Source: Bacillota bacterium (GTDB lineage: Bacteria; Bacillota; Desulfotomaculia; Desulfotomaculales; JAJYZD01). Taken from it: a stretch of DNA of 5,714 nucleotides. Below, piece by piece: positions 1-5,380 of the stretch; within the stretch, counting starts at the first letter, position 1; every line of letters begins with the position of its first letter. The notes beneath the pieces are model-generated. The model did not search any database and was not told the DNA's origin. It saw only the letters and a list, made by a program, of their open reading frames with translations. The position numbers and the translations under genes were made by a program. Where the stretch lies: the NCBI GenBank assembly GCA_021800315.1, contig JAJYZD010000236.1:1-5714 (forward strand), written 5' to 3'.

Positions 1-379
1 TTGTCATCGGGAAGGTCCAGGTCCCGTAAGTCGCCTGCGTTCCCTGGTCACCGTTGTGCACCACGTACACGCCGGGGAACTCGGCCGGCGCGGTCCAGAC
101 GTTGATGCTCTCCCCGTTCAGTTCATAAAACGGGGGGCTTCCGCCAGTAGGCTCGTTGGTCTGAAAGTCGGTAATCTGGCCCACCAGCTTGGCGTCGGGC
201 AGACCCTCGACCGTCACGTTGGTCACCTGGGTCAGATTTACCGGCTGACCCTGCCAGACGCCGGTGAAGGTGTAAGAATCCGAACCCGTCTGGGCGGCGG
301 CAGCAACAGGTAAAGCGCACGTCGCCAAGAATAGCACCGCGAAGATCACGCTGAATACTCGATAGACTCTTTGAAGCAC
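1..379 (-). CDS. Secreted protein of unknown function, N-terminal part (3' end beyond window)
   Basis: GTG start at 379 and 126 codons visible with no stop; the C-terminus lies beyond the left edge. The start is set by a strong ribosome binding site (GGGAGGG at 387-393, 7 nt upstream) and by near identity with the start of the gene at 539-1645. Residues 1-29 form a signal peptide: basic N-region (MLQRVYR), hydrophobic core (VFSVIFAVLFLATCALP) and an AAA|Q cleavage site near residue 29. Cys21 sits in LATC, not a convincing lipobox because Thr occupies the -1 position. The mature part begins QTGSDSYTFTGVWQGQPVN and is rich in Thr, Val, Gly and aromatic residues, as in exported beta-strand proteins (for example NVTVEGLPDAKLVGQ, FPGVYVVHNGDQG). 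I recognise no family. Expected to be exported by Sec. It lies 159 bp downstream of the stop of the 539-1645 gene, far enough to have its own promoter. Confidence 0.85.
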   Translation of the reverse strand, partial: MLQRVYRVFSVIFAVLFLATCALPVAAAAQTGSDSYTFTGVWQGQPVNLTQVTNVTVEGLPDAKLVGQITDFQTNEPTGGSPPFYELNGESINVWTAPAEFPGVYVVHNGDQGTQATYGTWTFPMT

Positions 380-389
380 GTTTTAACCC
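301..389 (-). repeat. Signal-peptide/start cassette, copy 1 (direct repeat of 1567-1655)
   Basis: Partner of the repeat at 1567-1655 at a constant offset of 1266 bp with no indels. The encoded first 20 residues differ only at position 5 (V versus A). Upstream of the ribosome binding site the two copies also diverge, so the shared block is limited to start plus leader. Confidence 0.85.
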
Positions 390-538
390 TCCCTTTAAAT
401 TTTAGTTGCCAAAGTAAGTCAGAGTATATTTTTACATAGCACTCGCCTCCCTATTTTTATATGAATACTTAGAAAGTTCTACCTTCTCGGCAGAGCCTAC
501 ATCCCGATCTGGGGTACCGGGTGCGCCGCAGGATAGCT
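380..538 (-). promoter_or_regulatory. Intergenic leader of the secreted-protein gene; ribosome binding site and weak -10-like boxes
   Basis: This AT-rich gap separates two minus-strand secreted-protein genes. The certain element is the ribosome binding site GGGAGGG (387-393). On the minus strand a TATACT box occurs about 45 nt upstream of the GTG, but without a recognisable -35 at 16-18 bp, so no promoter is assigned. The half next to the upstream gene is more GC-rich and holds a small imperfect hairpin (TCTGCC / GGTAGA, 5-nt loop). I could not match it to a riboswitch class and see no convincing terminator for the upstream gene. Confidence 0.4.
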
Positions 539-1645
539 TTACTGGCCCCAGCCCGGTGTGATTACGATCTCCTGCTTGCCGGAATCCCAGGTCACATTAA
601 AACCGAAGGCATTCATGAAGTATCTGATCGGGACCTCGATCCTGCCTTTGATGTTAAGGGGCTCCACGTCCATCGTCTGCGCGGCACCGTTCACCAGATA
701 GACCTTGCTTCCCAACGTAAAAACGACCGTATGCCCAAGTTGGCTGAAGGTGGCCGTCCCGGTGACCGGATCCCACCTGATGTCACTGTCGGCCATCCCG
801 ATGGCATAGCCGGCATAGCGTACCGGGACATAAACACGGCCGTTTTCTATTACCGGGGCGACATCCATGTACTGGGTGATTCCGTCCGTGGTGTACTGAT
901 CGGAGCCCACCGTAAACACGATTACCGTCTTTGTGACACCGGTAACCGGGGGAGTGGCCAGGACTTCGAACTGTCCGGCCAAGACATCGGCGTCGGGGGC
1001 ACTGACGACCACCCGTGCCGGGAAGGCCGACAGGCCGGCATCGCTGTACATCACTGGAACATATCCTTTAATAGCGGTATCGGTCCAGGATGTGATCACG
1101 GCCTTAAAAGAGTAGTCTCCCGGCGTCATGGCGGCCTCGTTGACAAAAGTGACGCTTCCCAGGATGCCGCCGGGTATGCTGCCAAAGCCGGTGCCGGTGA
1201 TGGTGAATGGTGTCCCGGGAACGCCGCTTACCGGAGCAAGCGAAGTCACGCGGGGTAAACCGCTTGCCGCCGTGACGGTAAACAACGGCCAGGCGGCGTC
1301 GCTTCCGGGCCCTACCGGCTCCCCGGCGGCAGTCGCCAACGAGGGATAATAAAGACCCGGCACCAGCCCCGCAGGAATAACGCAGACGATCCGGCTATCG
1401 CTCCAGGAGAGCACGGCGGCGTTCCTGCTGATGCTGCTGATGTTCGCGCTCTGTCCGGTCAAAGAGACCTCACCGGCGGTTTGCCCGAAACCGCTGCCGG
1501 TGAAGGTGACCTGCGTTCCCGGCGGCCCGATGATCGGCGACATACCGGTGAGCGCCTGGGCGGAGGCAACAACAGGTAAAGCGCACGTCGCCAAGAATAA
1601 CACGGCAAAGATCACGCTAAATACCCGATAGGCTCTTTGAAGCAC
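539..1645 (-). CDS. Secreted protein: two IPT/TIG domains plus copper-amine-oxidase-N-like module
   Basis: A 368-residue protein, GTG start at 1645, TAA stop. Start choice is supported by a weak SD (AAAAGGGG, 1653-1660, 7 nt away) and a shared start with the 379 gene. Residues 1-29 are a Sec signal peptide, probable cleavage ASA|Q. Residues ~31-125 form an IPT/TIG domain (MSPIIGPPGTQVTFTGSGFG), and ~130-230 a second (LAPVSGVPGTPFTITGTGFG); these Ig-like folds occur in extracellular proteins. Residues ~238-368 are a tandem copper-amine-oxidase-N-like module (PF07833 type): repeats YMDVAPVIENGRVYVPVRY...IRWDP and TMDVEPLNIKGRIEVPIRY...VTWD. Despite the name, this domain gives no sign of amine oxidase catalysis; in clostridia it is common on exported proteins and is thought to act in wall or surface association. 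The stop of the upstream BNR-repeat pseudogene is 34 bp away, so the two were probably cotranscribed. The long open frame at 521-1258 on the opposite strand is its antisense shadow. Confidence 0.94.
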   Translation of the reverse strand: MLQRAYRVFSVIFAVLFLATCALPVVASAQALTGMSPIIGPPGTQVTFTGSGFGQTAGEVSLTGQSANISSISRNAAVLSWSDSRIVCVIPAGLVPGLYYPSLATAAGEPVGPGSDAAWPLFTVTAASGLPRVTSLAPVSGVPGTPFTITGTGFGSIPGGILGSVTFVNEAAMTPGDYSFKAVITSWTDTAIKGYVPVMYSDAGLSAFPARVVVSAPDADVLAGQFEVLATPPVTGVTKTVIVFTVGSDQYTTDGITQYMDVAPVIENGRVYVPVRYAGYAIGMADSDIRWDPVTGTATFSQLGHTVVFTLGSKVYLVNGAAQTMDVEPLNIKGRIEVPIRYFMNAFGFNVTWDSGKQEIVITPGWGQ

Positions 1646-1655
1646 GTTTTAACCC
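1567..1655 (-). repeat. Signal-peptide/start cassette, copy 2 (direct repeat of 301-389)
   Basis: About 89 bp covering the ribosome-binding-site edge, the GTG start and codons 1 to ~27 match 301-389 at roughly 92% (about 7 differences by eye). Similarity stops abruptly just after the signal peptide; the mature domains are unrelated. Confidence 0.85.
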
Positions 1656-1679
1656 CTTTTGAATTTTTTACTCCCTGAA

Positions 1680-2674
1680 CTACCCAGAAGGTGTTCCAAT
1701 AATTACGCTGTCATTAGATGGGTTCCACTGCACCTCGTCACCAAGGGCTTGAGCTACGAACCGGAGAGGAACCATGGTGTAGCCGGGATCCGCAATAAAC
1801 GGCGCTACATCCATTTCTTTAACTTCGCCATTTAGTGTGTAGACCCTTTGATCCCCGGTCATGACAACGGTGGTATCTTGAAAAGAAATAACGATCTGGC
1901 GCGAGGAAGGTTCCCACTGTACTTTGCATCCTAATTGAGCAGCTGCAAAGTCAAGCGGCACAAAGGTGTGGCCGTCACTGATCACGGGAGGAACAGGTAG
2001 TTCTCCGGCGTTAGTTCCCCACAACGAATAAACTGTCCTTGACCCAATATCCAAAACCAAGCCGGAATCAATTGAAGATGGCGTTGGTGACCACGTAAGG
2101 ATAGTGCCGTTTCCTCCAACGGCCACAAACCTGTCATCTCCAAAGGTTACACCGCTTAAGCCGCTGTATTTTCCTGATTGCGCAATACTCCAGATTTCCC
2201 CCGTTTCCGAAGACAGAATCGCATCTCCAGACAGTTGAAGGGGAGCACCATTTTGTCCACTGGAAGATACTGCCCCGCTTCCTACCGCCACAAACCACCC
2301 CCCACCGTAAGCCACGGCTGCTAGAAAACTCCTGTTGTAAGTCGGCTCATTTGTCCAGTTCACGCCGTCAGAAGAAATGAGAACGGTGCCGTAATCCCCA
2401 GTCACTACGTCGATATCTTTCCATAAGCCGCACCACGTAACTGATTGGATGTTGCAGAAGTCTCCATAGACCAGGTAAGAGCATCTTTTGACGCCAAAAT
2501 GTCACCAGTTATGTCTAAATGCGTATTCCGGTTGAAAGTAGCCGGGCTGTACGATTTAAAGTAGCCGGCTTGTCCGGTGGAAAGCAGCCACCTTGTACGG
2601 TCCAAAGGAGCCGGGTAATCGGTTGGCCACGGAACTGTCGTTATAGGTATACCACGCTGGAAATTGGAATGCAA
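1680..2674 (-). pseudogene. Truncated, frameshifted secreted-type protein with BNR-like repeats and copper-amine-oxidase-N-like domain
   Basis: Two overlapping minus frames read as one protein. The upstream frame (2674 to 2405) ends SNQLRGAAYGK-IST-stop; moving one base near 2415-2420 continues as AAYGK-DIDVVTGDYGTVLIS in the downstream frame (2405 to 1680, 241 codons). The best explanation is loss of one A in the A-run of GGAAAGAT. The joined product has sialidase/BNR-like beta-propeller repeats (SKDALTW, SSDGVNWTNEP, AAVAYGGGWFVAVGSG, SSETGEIWS, FGDDRFVAVGGNGTILTW), then a copper-amine-oxidase-N-like module from about residue 115 of the second frame (PVISDGHTFVPLDFAAAQLG, then MDVAPFIADPGYTMVPLRF...VQWNP). 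No signal peptide: an in-frame TAA lies two codons before the TTG at 2674, so the 5' end is lost, apparently where the 23-bp repeats occur. Stop TAG is 34 bp before the 1645 start. A sequencing error could explain the frameshift, but not the missing leader. Confidence 0.8.
2535..2626. repeat. Four tandem degenerate 23-bp repeats
   Basis: Units at 2535-2557, 2558-2580, 2581-2603 and 2604-2626, each beginning AAAGnAGCC on the plus strand and each exactly 23 bp (first 12 bases: AAAGTAGCCGGG, AAAGTAGCCGGC, AAAGCAGCCACC, AAAGGAGCCGGG). The right halves share a looser TTGTACGGT-like core. The period is not a multiple of three, so translation of each unit shifts frame; the array is unlikely to have evolved as a protein repeat. 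A weak partial unit may precede it (ending TATTCCGGTTG at 2524-2534). There are no spacers, so it is not a CRISPR. Confidence 0.65.
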
Positions 2675-2713
2675 GTCTTAGGTCACAGAGATCACCTTCC
2701 TTGTGAGGGGTTC

Positions 2714-2738
2714 CTATCCCCCCCCCGGGGGGGGATAG
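2714..2738. repeat. C9G8 homopolymer palindrome
   Basis: CTAT, nine C, eight G, ATAG: an inverted repeat with 12-bp arms around one unpaired C. Neither strand has a U-run right after the stem, so it is not a normal intrinsic terminator. It lies between the truncated pseudogene and a short ORF. Confidence 0.7.
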
Positions 2739-2808
2739 AAAAGAAAGTTTACCTAATTCAGCCGTTTGAATACAGTTTAGGGATTATTTATGGCTATAGC
2801 TATGCCGT

Positions 2809-2922
2809 TCAACCTTTTAACGAGGGTTTGGGCTCTGCTAAAATTTGTTGCGCCCAGTGGATCAACACCTCCCGAGGGGTAGATCCAGTGCAGATGAAGG
2901 CTTGCTTTATGGCACCTCTCAT
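2809..2922 (-). CDS. Possible small ORF, 37 codons, unidentified
   Basis: ATG at 2922, TGA at 2811-2809. The product begins MRGAIKQAFICTGSTPREVL and ends QQILAEPKPSLKG; it reads as protein-like with mixed codon use. The frame stays open upstream to a TAA near 2974, so it could instead be the C-terminal tail of a longer protein cut by the adjacent insertion-sequence remnant, whose stop is at 2958. The ATG lies in a perfect 7-bp inverted repeat (ATTTTCG-CT-CGAAAAT, 2921-2936), with no good ribosome binding site. No family recognised. An antisense plus-strand frame covers the same bases, so coding status is uncertain. Confidence 0.35.
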   Translation of the reverse strand: MRGAIKQAFICTGSTPREVLIHWAQQILAEPKPSLKG

Positions 2923-2957
2923 TTTCGCTCGAAAATTAGTTGACAAGCCTGCATGTG

Positions 2958-4135
2958 TCAGGCGGCGGCCTTAACCAGCAGGGTGTCAGGCTTTTGCTGA
3001 ACTTCCGGTTCCTCCGGGTGCCGCGGACCTTAGTCCGTCGGTCCAGTGGGCACACACCGGTCCGCCGCATAAGAGCTGAATGGGTGGGCTGCCAGCCCGC
3101 TTTCCCTTGGGGAACACGCGCGCGTTGTGCCGGAAGATGAGCAGATTCAGAAGATCCGGCGTCAAGCCCCGGTGGGCCGTGCATGCTTACGCAGAATGCT
3201 GTTGACGCATTCGACCAGGCTGCTGGCGCGATGCAGATACTCCAGGGAATCCCATATGGCATGGACTCCTTCAACTGGCATGTCGATGCCCCATCGTTCC
3301 CGGACCTCGTCGTCTGTTGCCGGCGGCTTTTCACCCAAGGCTTTACGGTTGTTCCACACCCACCCCACGAAGGATGTGGCCTCCTTGTCACGCTCCTCCC
3401 AAGGCTGCCATGCAGCTTCTAAATAAAGAGAAGAAGGATGTCAGCCCAGGTATCCGGTCAGGCAGATTATGCCCCGGCTTCCGGATGTCGTCGTCGGGAA
3501 TGGTGCACCACAGTTCGGCTATGGCCGTCAAATCGTCCTGGGCCTGGGTACGAGTGCGGCGGCTGCCGTCGCTATGTAGTGGGGATAGGCTGCGGCGCCA
3601 GCCAGGGAGGCGGCTGTATCCGCAGATGTCTCCAACCGTTGTAGTTCATTTTCGGTGACAGGCTTTTTGGGGCGTCCCGGACCGGGGTGTGGATTGGTCT
3701 GATCTTCCAGACGAGCCCAGGCCGCTTCCTTCGCTGCGGCGGCCTTCCGAGCTTGTTTTTCGAGTTTACCGGCAATGCGCCTGGCATCCCTCTTGTAGAT
3801 GGCCAGCTAAATTGTCACCGGTTTGGCCATGACAACGTTACCGGCCAAAGTGGCTCAGAATGTCAGTCGGAGCATTGCGAAGCCCTGGTGGGCGGAACAG
3901 GACCCATCAGACTACATCCCTCTCCAACCTTGGTTGGGAACTTTGTGCAAGGACGTTGCCAGAGCAATGACGGTAGGGCTCGAGGAGCAGGCACGAGCGG
4001 AAAAAACCTGCCCTTGTAGTATTCGCTATGGACGAACGTATCTGCCTTGAGCATGTTCCGGTTCATCTTCTGCCATGACCTGAACAAATACATTTACAAT
4101 GCTTCCAGTTGCTCTCGTTCTTTAGTACTCGCCTT
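2958..4135 (-). pseudogene. Decayed insertion-sequence DDE-type transposase, in several frames
   Basis: Consecutive minus frames give one transposase-like protein broken by frameshifts and stops. N-terminal piece (4132 to ~3900): ASTKEREQLEAL, stop, then MNRNMLKADTF and SEYYKGRFFPLV. Middle piece (to 3528): NVVMAKPVTI, stop, LAIYKRDARRIAGKLEKQ and PGPGRPKKP. C-terminal piece (3440-3162): EAAWQPWEERDKEATSFVGW, IWDSLEYLHRASSLVECVNS, ILRKH. Next frame (3168-~3030): GLTPDLLNLLIFRHNARVFP, KGKRAGSPPIQLL. Last frame (3029-2958): EEPEVQQKPDTLLVKAAA, stop. The RASSLVE..NS.LR...LNL..F..N.R.F..GKR.G.PP order is what I know from C-termini of a DDE transposase group in clostridia; the SLVE glutamate may be the third catalytic residue (inference). 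The expected start codon, 4 nt after AAGGAGG (4140-4146), now reads AAG. Exact IS family and terminal repeats were not determined. It cannot make an active protein. Confidence 0.75.
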
Positions 4136-4156
4136 AACACCTCCTTACCCTAGATC

Positions 4157-4210
4157 ACGGTAACATTATACGCCATATGCAGCATGATGTCAATAGGGTA
4201 GGGTTACCGT
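4157..4210 (-). promoter_or_regulatory. Perfect-consensus sigma-A promoter of the transposase remnant, between inverted repeats
   Basis: Minus strand: TTGACA (plus 4188-4193), exactly 17 bp spacer, TATAAT (plus 4165-4170); both hexamers are perfect consensus. The box pair is bracketed by a perfect 8-bp inverted repeat, ACGGTAAC at 4157-4164 and GTTACCGT at 4203-4210. A third half-site TTACC lies at 4145-4149, facing GGTAA at 4159-4163. The arrangement suggests an operator pair, but no regulator is identified. Downstream come a strong ribosome binding site (AAGGAGG, 4140-4146) and the transposase frame. Confidence 0.75.
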
Positions 4211-4295
4211 TCTATCCAGAGATTCGACCGTTGAGCAGTTGTTTTGCGAAAAAATTAAGGTGATTCATTAGTTTTATGCTCATTGAAACAAACGA

Positions 4296-4321
4296 GCCAC
4301 CAATAATGGTTAATTGGTGGC
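4296..4321 (-). terminator. Hairpin with T-rich tail, candidate terminator after the HTH gene
   Basis: Perfect 9-bp inverted repeat GCCACCAAT (4296-4304) / ATTGGTGGC (4313-4321), 8-nt loop. On the minus strand the stem is followed by TCGTTTGTTTC, a broken T-tract, suiting a weak intrinsic terminator about 130 bp after the HTH stop at 4454. The rest of 4211-4453 shows no supported gene. Confidence 0.4.
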
Positions 4322-4453
4322 GTCATATTAAAAGACCACGTAAACGTAAAAGATGTAGGTTTTGGCAAGTAATTGCTGTGTTTATAGCCACGTCCCTCCA
4401 TGACATATCCACCCCGAGGGAAAAGGCATCCAGAGCCAGTCAGCACTCCTACT

Positions 4454-4690
4454 TCAGTTTTGGACATTTCTCTTGATCCAGGCATTCTTCCACTCTCCTT
4501 TCGGCGGGAGGTCATCGGGCGGCTGGTAAAACAGGAAGCGGCCTCTTCCTTTATAAGGAACCCCCTTAAGCAATCCCAGGCGATGCCACTGCCGAACGGT
4601 CTCTGAACTAATGCCCAGACTCTTCGCCGTTTCAGACGTGGTAAGAAGCCCACTTTCCCGGAGCCGCGTGTAGCGATCCTTCAATTCCAT
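4454..4690 (-). CDS. Small helix-turn-helix DNA-binding protein, possibly the tail of a recombinase
   Basis: A 78-residue product from ATG at 4690; an in-frame TGA lies upstream with no other start codon in between. No Shine-Dalgarno sequence precedes it, so translation from here is doubtful. Residues ~16-42 form a MerR/excisionase-type helix-turn-helix: LTTSETAKSLGISSETVRQW followed by HRLGLLKG. Next is YKGRGRFLFYQPPDDLPPKG, a wing-like segment of a kind I remember from the C-terminal ends of some recombinases or transposases, and a basic tail (WKNAWIKRNVQN). No catalytic domain is present. It may be (a) a free-standing small regulator or (b) the C-terminal remnant of a serine-recombinase-type protein whose catalytic part was deleted. 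The lack of a ribosome binding site and adjacent mobile debris favour (b), by inference. A longer overlapping minus frame (4255-4653) is its shadow. Confidence 0.6.
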   Translation of the reverse strand: MELKDRYTRLRESGLLTTSETAKSLGISSETVRQWHRLGLLKGVPYKGRGRFLFYQPPDDLPPKGEWKNAWIKRNVQN

Positions 4691-4834
4691 GGCGTCACAA
4701 GTCGGTTGGGTCTTGGAGGTTTGATATAGCCGGGTTTGCGGTCATGGAACATTGTGGGTGGAATCCCAATGTGGCTAACTCCATAGAAAAACAGATGACT
4801 AGGCAGGCCGAATGCTAGGTTTTATCTGCTTCCT
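4691..4834. other. Intergenic stretch upstream of the HTH gene, no gene seen
   Basis: No supported coding frame or promoter. An 8-bp stem with a one-base bulge (ACATTG-T-GGG at 4749-4758 against CCCAATGT at 4765-4772) is the only visible structure; its role is unknown. Confidence 0.4.
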
Positions 4835-4873
4835 ATGATACAGTATAGACAAACCTAGTCTATACTGTATCAT
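4835..4873. promoter_or_regulatory. Perfect 16-bp dyad with internal ATAC-W-GTAT palindromes
   Basis: Arms 4835-4850 (ATGATACAGTATAGAC) and 4858-4873, perfect complement, 7-nt loop AAACCTA. Each arm holds a 9-bp near-palindrome, ATACAGTAT (4838-4846) and ATACTGTAT (4862-4870), with centres 24 bp apart. That looks more like a paired operator than a terminator; there is no T-tract on either side. CTAGGTTT at 4815-4822 is a perfect complement of AAACCTAG at 4851-4858, giving a competing structure. It lies 16 bp before a strong plus-strand ribosome binding site and 144 bp upstream of the minus-strand HTH gene. Confidence 0.6.
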
Positions 4874-4899
4874 GGGTGTGACGTGTGTGGAGGAGGATC

Positions 4900-4956
4900 A
4901 TGCGAGGCGACAGAGATCTTACCATGGACATTTTGAAACTTTTTCAACCCAGGTAG
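4900..4956 (+). CDS. Possible 18-codon ORF behind a strong ribosome binding site
   Basis: GGAGGAGG at 4889-4896 lies 3 nt before ATG at 4900 and 25 nt before a second in-frame ATG at 4924. The product ends MDILKLFQPR at a TAG. The translation signal is among the best in the window, but the peptide is tiny and the in-frame sequence after the stop shows nothing recognisable. It could be a leader peptide or the first codons of a gene whose body was lost. It overlaps the minus-strand frame at 4919-5347. Confidence 0.25.
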   Translation: MRGDRDLTMDILKLFQPR

Positions 4957-5347
4957 CTTCTGCCGATACCTCCTGCACGGCGTTAATCCCGTTTGCCGCG
5001 ACTGGCTCCATCGAAAGGGGTACCTGCGCCACCCAACCGAATTTTGACGCATAGGAAATAGTTTGTCCATGTTTGGAAAAGTGTACATAGTGCCATTTAT
5101 CTCCGTGGAGAGCGTCTCTTCAGCGGGCGGCCGAAGCGCTCTCACCCCGGCCCCGCTTGTCCCGCCCGTACGCCGGCATGCCCTGCAGAAAGTCCGCCAG
5201 GACGCTCCAATAGCGAAAATAGCTGGCCTCGCCACTCCGAAGGCGAGTCCGGGCAACCCAAGCCTGGGGACGCCCCCGGGATGCCTCCTCAAAGACCGGT
5301 TCCCTGTTCCCTCCGAAGCATTTCCTCAAGCCCGAAGGCGTTGGCAA
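4919..5347 (-). pseudogene. Unidentified reading frame interrupted by one TGA
   Basis: From TTG at 5347, 75 codons run to TGA at 5122-5120, and the same frame continues another 66 codons to TAA at 4921-4919. Part one includes YFRYWSVLADFLQGMPAYGR and ends RGESASAAR; part two includes DKWHYVHFSKHGQTISYASK, FGWVAQVPLSMEPVAANGIN and ends EKVSKCPW. The TGA may be a mutated CGA. I recognise no family. There is no proper start: the TTG lies within the hairpin behind the SLH gene and has no ribosome binding site. Other frames in this stretch are also open, partly because of GC-rich composition at 5100-5350, so this could be a remnant, a non-coding stretch or chance. It is listed because the frame is long and the second part is compositionally protein-like. 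Confidence 0.3.
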
Positions 5348-5380
5348 AGGAGCCGGGTATTCAACCCGGCTCCTTTGCCA
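5342..5380 (-). terminator. Strong hairpin after the SLH gene
   Basis: Perfect 17-bp inverted repeat (5342-5358 with 5364-5380) and a 5-nt loop ATTCA, 18 bp after the SLH stop codon. The arm reads TGGCAAAGGAGCCGGGT. Position and strength fit a transcription terminator or 3'-end stabiliser. The minus-strand sequence after the stem (ACGCCTTCG) has no U-run, so Rho-independent termination would be atypical. Confidence 0.7.

Noticed and set aside
1..379. Lipoprotein signal (Cys21 in LATC)
   Set aside because: Thr at the -1 position is not a normal lipobox, and an AAA|Q site for signal peptidase I follows.
425..460. Leader peptide (GTG after GGGAGG) upstream of the 379 gene
   Set aside because: It would be only 7 codons with no regulatory residues or attenuator structure; likely chance.
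380..538. c-di-GMP or other riboswitch upstream of the 379 gene
   Set aside because: No conserved core of a known class could be found; only a small weak hairpin is visible.
521..1258. Plus-strand open frame of 245 codons
   Set aside because: It lies wholly antisense to the IPT/TIG protein, which has signal peptide, domains and a start signal. The plus frame shows no domain.
2535..2626. CRISPR array
   Set aside because: Units are contiguous 23-bp blocks without spacers and are degenerate.
2519..2974. Plus-strand open frame of 151 codons
   Set aside because: It crosses the antisense of the pseudogene, the 23-bp repeats, the C9G8 tract and the transposase end, so it cannot be one evolved protein.
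2936..3391. Minus-strand open frame of 151 codons over the transposase region
   Set aside because: Its residues show no transposase similarity; the recognisable motifs are in the other two minus frames.
4276..4476. Plus-strand 66-codon basic ORF
   Set aside because: It overlaps the hairpin and the end of the HTH gene, with no ribosome binding site or recognisable motif.
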